From a bacterium (GTDB lineage: Bacteria; UBP4; UBA4092; JAOAEQ01): a stretch of DNA of 48,148 nucleotides. The notes beneath the pieces were generated by a model. The model made no database searches. It was not told where the DNA came from and saw only the letters and a program-made list of their open reading frames with translations. Positions 28,435-36,797 of the stretch are shown here, piece after piece. The stretch covers positions 1 to 48,148 of the forward strand of contig JAOAEQ010000025.1 of the NCBI GenBank assembly GCA_026416715.1, given 5' to 3'. The position numbers and the translations under genes were made by a program. Position 1 is the stretch's first letter. Each line of letters begins with the position of its first letter.

Positions 28435-29421
28435 CTAACAACAGATGTTTTTCGCAGTTTTATAGGCCTTTTCGATAACTTCCAGCGCGCGCAGTCCATC
28501 AATGCCATCTACCCGAAGTTTTGAACCAGTAGCAACTGCTTTCAGGAAATCTTCGATTTCGAGTGTAAATCGGCTGGGAACCTCTAGTTTCGGTCTCTGC
28601 CATTCTTTATCTTTCGCCAGCCAATACCGTAATTCGTTTTTGTTATAACTATAAATTGCGGTTCCTTCGGAACCATAAACTTCAACAATCGCTTCACTAA
28701 TCGGAGTCGCCCAACTCGCTTCCACTGTTCCAATGACATTTGATTTCGATTTCAGGAGCATTATTCCAACATCTTCGACCTTAATTTTCTTATTGAACGT
28801 ATGGATTTTCCCGCTGACGGAAGCAACTTCGCCGAAGAAATACCGAAATATATCTACCGAATGAACAAGCGTATCCATAAACACTCCACCGCCGGCTAGT
28901 TTCGGATTTGAGAACCAAACTTGGTCAACGTTATGGAATTTTCCCGCAAACCGATTCCGAAACATCAGCACTGTTCCCAGTTTCCCGGAATCAATCAGTT
29001 TCTTCATCGCAACAATTGGCGTTTGGAACCGATGGCAAAATGCGGTCATTAATAATACTTGATACTTTTTCGCAGCGACTACCATAGCTTTCGCTTCCGC
29101 AACATTCATCGCTAACGGTTTCTCACAAAGTACATGGATCTTCTTCTTCAATGCATGTATTGCGATCTCTTTATGAAATGCCGGAGGAGTACAAATACTA
29201 ATCACATCTAATTGTTCTTTTGCTAACATTTCTTGATAATCAGTATACGGCACGCAATCATATTGATTCGCTCTTGTTCGCGCTGCCGCTTCGTTCACAT
29301 CCGCACAGGCGATAATCCGTGCACCATTCTGTTTATATCCCTCAAAATGTAATCCTGATATACCACCGCACCCGACGATACCGACCCGTATTTTCGAAAA
29401 CTTCGTTGATAATGATGCCAT
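28435..29421 (-). CDS. Gfo/Idh/MocA-family oxidoreductase (first of three)
   Basis: 328 residues, cytoplasmic. The N-terminal Rossmann fold binds NAD(P) (RVGIVGCGGISGLHFEGYK), and VLCEKPLAMN carries the conserved lysine of the EKP motif. The C-terminal alpha/beta domain has GGGVFMDTLVHSVDIFRYFF with the catalytic-type Asp/His. Members oxidise or epimerise sugars, inositols and their derivatives; the exact substrate cannot be inferred. It is last in a minus-strand run with two paralogues, a symporter and an isomerase, which suggests a sugar or polyol catabolic pathway. A spacer of about 130 bases upstream holds a D-family inverted repeat. Confidence 0.9.
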   Translation of the reverse strand: MASLSTKFSKIRVGIVGCGGISGLHFEGYKQNGARIIACADVNEAAARTRANQYDCVPYTDYQEMLAKEQLDVISICTPPAFHKEIAIHALKKKIHVLCEKPLAMNVAEAKAMVVAAKKYQVLLMTAFCHRFQTPIVAMKKLIDSGKLGTVLMFRNRFAGKFHNVDQVWFSNPKLAGGGVFMDTLVHSVDIFRYFFGEVASVSGKIHTFNKKIKVEDVGIMLLKSKSNVIGTVEASWATPISEAIVEVYGSEGTAIYSYNKNELRYWLAKDKEWQRPKLEVPSRFTLEIEDFLKAVATGSKLRVDGIDGLRALEVIEKAYKTAKNICC

Positions 29422-29444
29422 ACCAGTATCGACTCCTTATAATA

Positions 29445-29550
29445 AAAATTTAACCGCAAAGAGCGCTAAGCAAGACCAACTCCGCTAAGAAAAACATATA
29501 TTTTAGTCTTCTTAATGAAGTTAACTTAACGTCTTAGCGGTTAAAAATTA
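29445..29550. repeat. D-family inverted repeat (TTTAACCGC arms)
   Basis: TTTAACCGC (about 29450-29458) pairs with GCGGTTAAA (about 29537-29545), and the adjacent AAAGAGCGCTAAG and CTTAACGTCTTAG are similar inverse sequence. It resembles the AACCGCAAAGAGCGC-type dispersed repeats seen in many bacterial genomes. It lies between two oxidoreductase genes. Confidence 0.65.
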
Positions 29551-29555
29551 TATTA

Positions 29556-30545
29556 TTACTTTTCCAACGGTAGTTTAACCGGTGCTTTTTTCTTCGCTGC
29601 AGCATAAGCACCAAGCGCTACTTCCATTGCTTTCAATCCATCGTATCCGGTTACCGGAACTGGTTTATTTTGTTCAATGGCGGCAATAAACGATTTTATC
29701 ATTTCCAAATCCATATTCGAACCCCAATATACCCAATTCGGGCGAACATCATCGTTATTGTATAACGCCATTTTCTGGTTGAACGTATCCAACCAGATAA
29801 CCCCGTCAGTCCCAATAATATGCATGGTTACATCACCCCATGTCGGATACACGCTTGGTCGTGACCAACTCGGGTCGAGCGTCGCAAATATGCCATTATC
29901 CATTTTCAAACTCAGTATACCACAATCATCGATGGTAAAATTGTAAAATCGGGTATCTATTTCTGCATAAACTTCAATAAACTCAGATTTGGTAAACCAG
30001 CGCATTAAATCCGCTACGTGAACCGTATGGTCCATCACCGCACCGCCTCCACTTAATTTCTTGTCAATGAACCAACCGCCTGGCATCCGCCCGTGATTCG
30101 TCCCATTGATTGCAAGAATTCTACCGATTCGTCCTTCGTCAATCATTTGTTTAACCCGAACCACTGCCGGAGCGAATCGACAGGGAAATGCTGTCATCAA
30201 TTGCACTCCTTGCTTTTCACAGGTATCAATCATCGTTTGTGCATCTTTTACCGAAACGGATATTGGTTTCTCACAGAGAACATGTTTACCTGATTTCGCT
30301 GCCATAACGGTAAGTTTTTTATGGTTCACATTTTCACTGCATATGACTACCGCATGAATGTCAGTGTCTAGTAATTTCTCATAGCTCGAAAAAAACTTGG
30401 TCTGATGTAATTTAGCGATCTTTTTCCCGCGAGCTGAATTATCATCCGCAATGCCTACCACTTCAACATTCGGTAGCGATTTTAAACAAGTAATATAACT
30501 ATTCGCATGCATATGTGCAAAACTGAGCATCCCTACTTTAACCAT
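29556..30545 (-). CDS. Gfo/Idh/MocA-family oxidoreductase (second of three)
   Basis: 329 residues with a Rossmann domain (KVGMLSFAHMHANSYITCLK; the glycine-rich loop is less canonical than in its neighbours, with FAHMHA replacing the usual GxGxxG-like loop), HVLCEKPISVSV with the EKP lysine, and GGAVMDHTVHVADLMRWF in the second domain. A GGAGGA ribosome-binding site lies eight bases before the ATG. Only part of the sequence is conserved with the flanking paralogues, so these are old duplicates with probably different substrates. Middle member of the dehydrogenase run. Confidence 0.9.
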   Translation of the reverse strand: MVKVGMLSFAHMHANSYITCLKSLPNVEVVGIADDNSARGKKIAKLHQTKFFSSYEKLLDTDIHAVVICSENVNHKKLTVMAAKSGKHVLCEKPISVSVKDAQTMIDTCEKQGVQLMTAFPCRFAPAVVRVKQMIDEGRIGRILAINGTNHGRMPGGWFIDKKLSGGGAVMDHTVHVADLMRWFTKSEFIEVYAEIDTRFYNFTIDDCGILSLKMDNGIFATLDPSWSRPSVYPTWGDVTMHIIGTDGVIWLDTFNQKMALYNNDDVRPNWVYWGSNMDLEMIKSFIAAIEQNKPVPVTGYDGLKAMEVALGAYAAAKKKAPVKLPLEK

Positions 30546-30656
30546 ACTATTTGTCCTCCATAAAAAATAGATTACTTTGATTCAACTATTTATTCATCTG
30601 GGTAACCAAAAGTGTTTGCCCCTGGGTACTTACTCTATCGAAATCGGGGGAACCAT

Positions 30657-31646
30657 CTATGACAAATCTATCGGTTTCCCGGTTTTAATTGATTCTAATG
30701 CCGCTAGACTCACTCGCAATGCGCCGATCGCGTCTTTTGTGGTTATCGCCGGTTCCTTATCATTGACAACACAATCGATAAAATGTCGGATTTCCGCAGT
30801 ATAGGGGTCATCGGTTAACGGACTCTCCGGAACCGCTACGCCAACCGTTCCTTTATCCGATTTCCGTACCATAATATTCACAGGCATCGAATCGGACATC
30901 ACAAAATCAATCTGCCCTTTCGACCCGGTAATTTCAACTTTTACATTGAACGTATCCGGTTGCGCCCAGCTCCCTTCAACATGAGCAATAACCCCATTTT
31001 TATACCGAATAACTACCAGCGCATAATCGAGATGGTCTAATCCATCATAAACCAATCCGCGTGCAAAAACTCGTTTCGGTTCTCCGAAACACCAGTTTAA
31101 CCAGTCGAAATCGTGGATAATCATATCGAGAACGACTCCGCCACTCATCGGAATATTCGCATACCAATCATTCGATGCTCGCGGGAATCTTCCGGTTCGA
31201 CTCGTGCGCACTACCCCAGGCTTCCCGATTTTTCCGTGGTCTATCAACTGTTTCATCGTAACAAATTCCGGAAAGAAATGGAGAACATGACCGACCATAA
31301 ACTTAACTCCGGCAGATTTAACTGCTTTAACCATTTCCATTGCATCAGGTAGATTGCGCGCTATCGGCTTTTCACAGAAAATATGTTTTTTGGCTTTTGC
31401 AGCTTTCAAAACATATTCTTTGTGAAATGGTGTCGGTGTACAAATATCAATAACATCTAGCTCCGGATTATTAATCAGTTCATCCGGATTGGATGTTGCT
31501 TTTGCATCATACTGTTCCGCTAATCGAATGCACGACTCTAATATAGGGTCAGCGAATCCGATGAGTTTCGTTCCTGGAATTCGAGAATATGACTGCGCAT
31601 GCAATCGACCCATAGTGCCAGTACCGATGATACCGATTTTTAACAT
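30657..31646 (-). CDS. Gfo/Idh/MocA-family oxidoreductase (third of three)
   Basis: 329 residues. KIGIIGTGTMGRLHAQSY is a canonical NAD(P)-binding loop, IFCEKPIARNL holds the catalytic-type lysine, and MSGGVVLDMIIHDFDWLNW holds the conserved Asp/His of the substrate domain. This copy has the closest look to myo-inositol 2-dehydrogenase and scyllo-inositol dehydrogenase relatives, but that is a family resemblance, not a substrate call. GGGAGG lies 11 bases before the ATG. It directly follows the symporter gene (100 bases), which supports a shared role in using an imported sugar or polyol. Confidence 0.9.
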   Translation of the reverse strand: MLKIGIIGTGTMGRLHAQSYSRIPGTKLIGFADPILESCIRLAEQYDAKATSNPDELINNPELDVIDICTPTPFHKEYVLKAAKAKKHIFCEKPIARNLPDAMEMVKAVKSAGVKFMVGHVLHFFPEFVTMKQLIDHGKIGKPGVVRTSRTGRFPRASNDWYANIPMSGGVVLDMIIHDFDWLNWCFGEPKRVFARGLVYDGLDHLDYALVVIRYKNGVIAHVEGSWAQPDTFNVKVEITGSKGQIDFVMSDSMPVNIMVRKSDKGTVGVAVPESPLTDDPYTAEIRHFIDCVVNDKEPAITTKDAIGALRVSLAALESIKTGKPIDLS

Positions 31647-31746
31647 AGATTTATATCCTCCCGGTTATATTATGAGTTTTTATAATCGATAGTTTATTAT
31701 ACCATTTAATTACCATTGAATGTTCGGTATACAAACATGTTGTACC

Positions 31747-33228
31747 CTAATTTGCTTTCTGCTTATCCATAATAGGTCCAAGGAGATACGATAGTATAAA
31801 AGTTAACACGGTTCCAATAACGATTAACCAGCTCCATCCAATGGGAATTATTTTTTTCTCGGATAACACCAAGAGTATTGTCATACAGGCAGCATTAACA
31901 ACCATAGCGACAATATTCGCCTTATTCGCTACCCGTTTCGTTAGAATTCCTAATAAAAATACGCCTAGTAAACTTCCGTAGGTTACCGAAGTAATTTTAA
32001 ATGCTAGCCATAGAATCCCTTCCGAGAATTTACAGAGGAACGCGATTCCCATCAGAATCAATCCGAAAACAATGATCATGATTCGTGACATCCAGAGATA
32101 ATGTTTTTCGGAAGCATGTCTTACCATTAGCGGACGATATATATCGGTTACAAACGAGGAGGTTAACGAACTCAACGGCGAATCTATACTAGCTAAAATA
32201 ATCGTTGCTAATATCAATCCTTTTAATCCCACTGGAAGCGAATAGAGGACAAAATGAGAGAGAATTTTATCAGAATTATCCGGTAATGGCAGTTCCGGCC
32301 GCTGTTGATAAAAAACATATAATAAGGTTCCGACCGCTAAATAAATACATACTAACGGAAAAACTCCTGCTATCGTTGAAATAATCGCGCGCTGGCTATG
32401 TTGTCTGGTTTTAACAGTAAGTAACCGTTGAACCATTTCCTGGTCGGTACCGAACGCAGCTAAACTACCGAAAAACCCGTTTAGCACGGCAATTAATAAA
32501 GTAGTTGGATCGTTGATATCTAATTTTAAATTAAATAAACTGGTGCGACCTCCTTCACCAGCAATCCGCCATATTTCAGCTAGTCCGCCTTGAATCTGCG
32601 AATAGATATACCCAATTAAAACTATCCCGCCAATGAAAAACATTGTCGCTTCAAACGCACCAGTCCAAACTACCGCTTTAATTCCACCGAACGCAATAAA
32701 AATAATACTTACCGCAGTAAATAGTAGCAACGATTGACCTAACGTCCAGTCCATGATAACTGATACCGCTAAACAAGTAGCATATAACCGTACGCCGGAA
32801 GCCATTAACCGAGTAACGAAGAAGAATATTGAACCTGAATATTGTGATTGGATACCGAACCGATGCTGCAGAAATTCATAAATAGTAGTGCAATTATATT
32901 TAAAGAACACGGGGATAAATAAAAAAGCGACCGTGATTCGAGATAATGCCGAGCCGATAAAAAACTGGAGATAGTGCCAGTTTTCGCGATAACCCGTTGC
33001 GGGAACCCCGATAATCGTTAATGCACTGATTTCCGTTGCGACAAAGGATAAGGTCGCAACAATCATCGGAACCCTACGTTTTCCGAGAAAGAAATCTTCA
33101 GTATCTTCCTCTTTTTTCCCACTGAAATAGGCTATGATGAATAAGAGCGCAATCGCTCCACCGACAAACCAGAAATCAAGCGCACTTAATCCGCTCGTTA
33201 AATTCTGTACCCCTTGAACTGTATCCAA
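31747..33228 (-). CDS. Sodium/solute symporter (SSS family)
   Basis: 493 residues with about 13 hydrophobic segments, matching the SSS (SLC5-like) family that drives uptake of sugars, polyols, carboxylates or amino acids with sodium. Typical pieces are FFLGKRRVPMIVATLSFVATEISALT near the start of the core, VGLKGLILATIILASIDSPLSSLTS, and FGGIKAVVWTGAFEATMFF. The best start is a TTG (complement of 33226-33228) with GAGGT at good spacing; the first in-frame ATG comes only after the first membrane segment. Located between an isomerase and three dehydrogenases, it is the likely importer for their substrate. Confidence 0.9.
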   Translation of the reverse strand: MDTVQGVQNLTSGLSALDFWFVGGAIALLFIIAYFSGKKEEDTEDFFLGKRRVPMIVATLSFVATEISALTIIGVPATGYRENWHYLQFFIGSALSRITVAFLFIPVFFKYNCTTIYEFLQHRFGIQSQYSGSIFFFVTRLMASGVRLYATCLAVSVIMDWTLGQSLLLFTAVSIIFIAFGGIKAVVWTGAFEATMFFIGGIVLIGYIYSQIQGGLAEIWRIAGEGGRTSLFNLKLDINDPTTLLIAVLNGFFGSLAAFGTDQEMVQRLLTVKTRQHSQRAIISTIAGVFPLVCIYLAVGTLLYVFYQQRPELPLPDNSDKILSHFVLYSLPVGLKGLILATIILASIDSPLSSLTSSFVTDIYRPLMVRHASEKHYLWMSRIMIIVFGLILMGIAFLCKFSEGILWLAFKITSVTYGSLLGVFLLGILTKRVANKANIVAMVVNAACMTILLVLSEKKIIPIGWSWLIVIGTVLTFILSYLLGPIMDKQKAN

Positions 33229-33268
33229 ACAATTAACCTCAAAAAATCAATTCCAAATTCGAAACACT

Positions 33269-33296
33269 TTCCCAGCAAGCGTTCACCGCCTGGGAA
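33269..33296. other. Hairpin between isomerase and symporter genes
   Basis: TTCCCAG (33269-33275) pairs with CTGGGAA (33290-33296) around a 14-base loop. No T-tract follows on either strand. It could attenuate or process the message between the two minus-strand genes. Confidence 0.45.
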
Positions 33297-33413
33297 TCAT
33301 CTTGAGTCGTTTCTATTCTATTTAAAATTTCATGACCTAACGGGCGATTTACCGTAAGCTAAAGCCCCGAAAAACAAACGATTTGTTCTTGAAATGTTCC
33401 AAGTATATTAATA

Positions 33414-34247
33414 TTATTTTCTACCAATGATTCTTCGCATAGCCGCTGCCGTATCGAAAATCATCTGCTCCGCATGATGTTTCGGAGGGAAAATTTCTGC
33501 GGTTACATACCCATTATAACCTACTTCACCGAACGCTTGCATCACTTCCGGCCAATTGACATCACCATATAACAACGGAACGAAACCATGAATGGTTCCG
33601 ACATCAATTTTAAAATCTTTGAAATGCACCGCTTTAATTCGTTTCCCAAGAATACGGATCCATTGTTCCGGGAATCCATATAAGAGAACATTGCCAACAT
33701 CAAAATATGCACCAACATAGTTGCTTCCGACTTTATCAATAAAATCCCGGAATTCTAACGGAGATAAAAGAAACTTACTCCAAACATGTTCAAGCCCGAT
33801 ATTAACCTGATATTGTTCAGCGATCGGTGCAAGTTCAGATATCGCTTTCAATGAACGGTCATAGGCGATATCGTAAGGTATAATCCCGGCTTCCGGGGCA
33901 AATGACCAGACATGACCGGGAACAATCAGAACAGTGCTCACTTCCATATACGAAGCTAATTCGAGTAATTTCATTGCATTCTTTTTCGCCTGCTCCCGTT
34001 CTTCCTTTTTATCACTGGTAAAGGAATATCGCCAGAATAAGCCGGTAGACATACTGCTGATTTCGATACCAGTTCGAGCCGCTAACCGTTTAATTTTCTG
34101 CATATCCGCTTTTGTAGATTTTGCGGTTATCTCTCCGGTATCAGTAAAATTCACTTCGATCGCTTCGAATCCGGCTTGTTTTGCGAGTTTAAAACTCTCA
34201 GCTAAATTTCTAGTTCCAAACGCCCATTGGTTTATCCCAATTTTCAT
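33414..34247 (-). CDS. Xylose-isomerase-like TIM-barrel isomerase/epimerase
   Basis: 277 residues of the AP-endonuclease-2 superfamily, probable metal-dependent sugar isomerase or epimerase. Ligand positions in order are NIGLEHVW (Glu), VGAYFDVGNVLLYG (Asp), IKAVHFKDF (His) and YVTAEIFPP (Glu), a full set. The start KIGINQWAFG and FEAIEVNF are typical of the first strands. Closest by eye to hydroxypyruvate isomerase/tagatose-epimerase-like proteins. First gene of the probable operon with the SSS symporter and the three Gfo/Idh/MocA dehydrogenases, all on the minus strand. Confidence 0.88.
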   Translation of the reverse strand: MKIGINQWAFGTRNLAESFKLAKQAGFEAIEVNFTDTGEITAKSTKADMQKIKRLAARTGIEISSMSTGLFWRYSFTSDKKEEREQAKKNAMKLLELASYMEVSTVLIVPGHVWSFAPEAGIIPYDIAYDRSLKAISELAPIAEQYQVNIGLEHVWSKFLLSPLEFRDFIDKVGSNYVGAYFDVGNVLLYGFPEQWIRILGKRIKAVHFKDFKIDVGTIHGFVPLLYGDVNWPEVMQAFGEVGYNGYVTAEIFPPKHHAEQMIFDTAAAMRRIIGRK

Positions 34248-34257
34248 ATAAAAATTA

Positions 34258-34334
34258 AGATTACCTACGGTTTAAATTAAATTTCAGCGGTCATTCATTT
34301 CACGCTGGAATTCAATTTAAAACTTGTGTAATCT
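34258..34334. repeat. Inverted repeat between isomerase and TPR genes
   Basis: Outer AGATTAC (34258-34264) pairs with GTAATCT (34328-34334). The inner 19-base arm TTTAAATTAAATTTCAGCG (34271-34289) pairs with CGCTGGAATTCAATTTAAA (34303-34321) at 17 of 19 positions. It lies in the divergent promoter region, so it could be an operator or a dispersed repeat. Confidence 0.7.
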
Positions 34335-34437
34335 GTTGATAAAAAATTTTCTTAACTACGGTGAAAATAGTATACACAAAATTTGCTTTTTTTACAAGAA
34401 CTGATAGAATTATCCGGAAACATGCGCAAAATTGCGG

Positions 34438-34443
34438 TATAAT
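34438..34443 (+). promoter_or_regulatory. Possible -10 box of the TPR gene
   Basis: A perfect TATAAT lies 35 bases before the preferred ATG at 34478. No good -35 box is found at normal spacing, so this is weak. It does agree with the shorter start of the gene. Confidence 0.3.
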
Positions 34444-34477
34444 TATACTATTCACTGAAAGGTTAGTTATATATCCC

Positions 34478-35020
34478 ATGAAAAAATATCTCATATATCG
34501 ATTGGTATTATTGATTATTTTGATAATTTGTCTCATGGTTTATTATTTTGTGGCTTACCCCAAACAGCAAGCTGGTAAACATTTCAATCTAGCGGCTGCT
34601 GCGTTTGACCAGAATGATTTTCAGACGGCAATAAATGAATATAGGAAAGCATTAGAATACAAACCTGATGTTCCGGAGATATACCATAATCTGACGCTAG
34701 CATATATTCAAGCTGGCCAATTCGACTCTGCAATTGAATCCGGTCTCAAATCACTTCAGCTAACCCCGACGAATGCAGAAATGCATTATTATCTCGGAAT
34801 AGCGTATGAACAGAAAAACCTGAATGAACAGGCAATAGCTGAATATCGGAAATATCTTGAAGTGAAACCGACCGGAGAATTCGCTACGGAAGCGCAACAG
34901 CAGATAGCGGTGCTAAAAGAGAAATTATATCTGCCACAAACCGTTGAAGAGAAACTTGAGAAAGTCAACCGAGATTTGGATATGATTAACGAAGTGTTAC
35001 GCCGGCAACACGCAAAATAA
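34478..35020 (+). CDS. Membrane-anchored TPR protein
   Basis: 180 residues. One N-terminal membrane helix (about 5-28, LVLLIILIICLMVYYFVAYP) anchors three tetratricopeptide repeats (about 33-135, with NEYRKALEYKPDVPEIYHNL and SGLKSLQLTPTNAEMHYYLG), followed by a charged helical tail that may be a coiled coil (about 145-180). The bulk of the protein probably faces the periplasm or cell exterior. TPRs mediate protein-protein contacts; no partner is apparent. The frame is open back to 34361, but that part lies over a divergent spacer, lacks domain content, and the ATG at 34478 places the membrane helix correctly. Flanked by divergent and convergent genes, so it is its own unit. Confidence 0.75.
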   Translation: MKKYLIYRLVLLIILIICLMVYYFVAYPKQQAGKHFNLAAAAFDQNDFQTAINEYRKALEYKPDVPEIYHNLTLAYIQAGQFDSAIESGLKSLQLTPTNAEMHYYLGIAYEQKNLNEQAIAEYRKYLEVKPTGEFATEAQQQIAVLKEKLYLPQTVEEKLEKVNRDLDMINEVLRRQHAK

Positions 35021-35145
35021 CCATCGTAAACTGTAAAACTCACAATGCAAATTACCTAGATCAATCCAAGTTGCAAGTAGTCCTGTGATGGTGTCTATTT
35101 AAGATTAAAATGAGTTGTGTGAAATTCGGATTTTGATATTCAGCC

Positions 35146-35730
35146 CTATTTGATAAACTCTTGTAGTCCCTGCCGAATCATCATTACTGCAATCGCCGCT
35201 AGGAGTAAACTGATAACTTTCGATACTGCTTTCGCGCCACCTTTCCCGATAAACGCAATTATTGTATCCACGTAATAGAATAAGATACCGACAATCGCCA
35301 AATTCAAAAGTAACGAAACTAAAGTTGGGGTTATTCCGTGGATATCCGCAAACATAATCACCGTGGTTAACACCGCTGGTCCGACAATAAGCGGGACACC
35401 AATCGGAACAATCCCCATCGTTTCTTTCCCTACGCGCCATTCAGTAGATTCTTTCAACAAATCCATGATCGCCAGAACCAGCAGAATCAAGCCACCAGCG
35501 ATTTTAAAATCTGCTACGGTTACCCCGAGAACGGAAAAAATCCATCTGCCAATAAAAACAAAGAGTAATGCGACAATCGTTGCAGTTAACAGCGATTGCC
35601 ACAGAATTTTCATTCGCAATTCAAACGTAACTCCTTCGGTTAACGAGATATAGATTGGCAATAACCCTATCGCATCAACCGCAACAAAAAGCGGAATAAA
35701 CGTCAAAAGATATGGTTCGAAAAAATACAT
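35146..35730 (-). CDS. MarC-family integral membrane protein
   Basis: 194 residues with six hydrophobic segments, the size and topology of the MarC/UPF0056 family, whose transport function is still unsettled. Family motifs are FIPLFVAVDAIGLLPIY near the start, KIAGGLILLVLAIMDLL, and PIGVPLIVGPAVLTTVI (the GP in the fourth segment). The ATG at 35730 is preferred; the frame extends nine codons upstream to a TTG at 35757, but those bases belong to an A-family repeat. Convergent with the TPR gene and separated from it by 125 bases in which I see nothing clear. Confidence 0.9.
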   Translation of the reverse strand: MYFFEPYLLTFIPLFVAVDAIGLLPIYISLTEGVTFELRMKILWQSLLTATIVALLFVFIGRWIFSVLGVTVADFKIAGGLILLVLAIMDLLKESTEWRVGKETMGIVPIGVPLIVGPAVLTTVIMFADIHGITPTLVSLLLNLAIVGILFYYVDTIIAFIGKGGAKAVSKVISLLLAAIAVMMIRQGLQEFIK

Positions 35731-35739
35731 AAAACTAAT

Positions 35740-35849
35740 CCTAATATCAACACTCAAATGTCAAATAAACCATTAAATTTTAAACTCTAACAATATTTGG
35801 CATCAGGTCATTCCATACTGATTTGATATTAGGAGTTTGGCATTTAACA
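35740..35849. repeat. A-family inverted repeat upstream of marC-like gene
   Basis: CCTAATATCA (35740-35749) pairs perfectly with TGATATTAGG (35824-35833). Beyond them CAAATGTCAAATAA and TTTGGCATTTAACATT are the family's CAAAT/ATTTG units in inverse order. It fills the gap up to the stop of the next minus-strand gene. Confidence 0.7.
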
Positions 35850-36584
35850 TTAATTTTTTACTTTTATATTCTCCGGACTATCGAGAATAATCTCAATCCC
35901 ATACTGCGGCGGTTTAACAATTGTCCCGGTCACGTGAACCGTTTTCCCTTGGAATGAATAGGGATCGATTTTTTTCGATTCAAACTGTTTCGCTACTCGG
36001 TCGAAAATAACGACGGTGAATCCGTTCCGCTGTTCAGTAAAATTAAGGAAATAGGTGTTCGACCGAGCAGAATATCCGACTTTGAGAACTTTCCCTTCAA
36101 CCGTTACGCTCTGGTCAAGATATTTTTCTACATCAGCGACAGAAATAATTTTTCCAGCCCCTGCCGATTTCGTGCCGGTCGTTGCCGATGAACTAACTTG
36201 TGGGCTAGCGGTTCCCGCAACCACCTTAATTTCTGACGGGTCGTTTAAGATAATTTCAAGGCCATACTGCGGATGATTGATTATTTTCCCAGTTACCTGA
36301 ACAGTTTTCCCTTCAAACGAATTGATATCAATTTTAGCGGTTTGAAATTTACTTGCGGTTTGCGCAAAGATGACCACGGTAAATCCGCCTCGTTGCGGTG
36401 TAAAGTTTAAAAAATAGGTTTCTGACCTTGGTGACTTCCCAACCCGTAGAACCTTTCCTTCAACGGTAACGGTTTTATCAACATATTTCGCTACCTCGCT
36501 CACCGGAACCGTTGCGGATACTCCTATTCCTGCAAACAGAACTACGATACATAAACCGACTATACTAACAACGCTTCTTTTCAT
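35850..36584 (-). CDS. Exported protein with two duplicated OB-fold-like domains
   Basis: 244 residues: a signal peptide (about 1-24, SIVGLCIVVLFAGIGVSA), then two very similar ~97-residue units at about 26-122 and 147-243, joined by a Ser/Thr/Gly linker (123-146). Shared stretches include TVTVEGKVL, TYFLNFT, GFTVVIF, GKTV and PQYG-EIIL. The beta-rich pattern with VEGKV...VTGxI and ...YGxEIIL resembles bacterial OB-fold nucleic-acid/ligand-binding proteins of unknown function (YgiW/BOF-like or DUF-type). High similarity between the units suggests recent internal duplication. AGGAGG lies nine bases before the ATG. Function not known. Confidence 0.75.
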   Translation of the reverse strand: MKRSVVSIVGLCIVVLFAGIGVSATVPVSEVAKYVDKTVTVEGKVLRVGKSPRSETYFLNFTPQRGGFTVVIFAQTASKFQTAKIDINSFEGKTVQVTGKIINHPQYGLEIILNDPSEIKVVAGTASPQVSSSATTGTKSAGAGKIISVADVEKYLDQSVTVEGKVLKVGYSARSNTYFLNFTEQRNGFTVVIFDRVAKQFESKKIDPYSFQGKTVHVTGTIVKPPQYGIEIILDSPENIKVKN

Positions 36585-36611
36585 TTCTCAATTCCTCCTT
36601 TAACTTATTTT

Positions 36612-36708
36612 GCCGCGAAGATTGCTAACTCGAATGGATGCCGGAAGCGTTTTCGTTTACTTCCTTTTCGTATCATCCGGCTTCCCTGATGTAAATTATC
36701 TTCGTGGC
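36612..36708. repeat. Nested inverted repeat upstream of the OB-fold gene
   Basis: Outer arms GCCGCGAAGAT (36612-36622) and ATCTTCGTGGC (36698-36708) match at 10 of 11. Inner arms GGATGCCGGA (36636-36645) and TCCGGCTTCC (36676-36685) match at 9 of 10. It is the main content of the 213-base spacer. Confidence 0.7.
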
Positions 36709-36797
36709 TATTTCTTCGGTATTATATATTATATCATCTTTTTACATTATCTTTTTGGAATAAGGTATGTACGTATTTCTACTAAATTATAATAGGT

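Noticed and set aside
27897-35100. A possible repeat pair near 27902 and 35064 (CCAA-TTGCA--TAGTC)
   Set aside because: Only about a dozen bases agree, with no arm structure; too weak to call.
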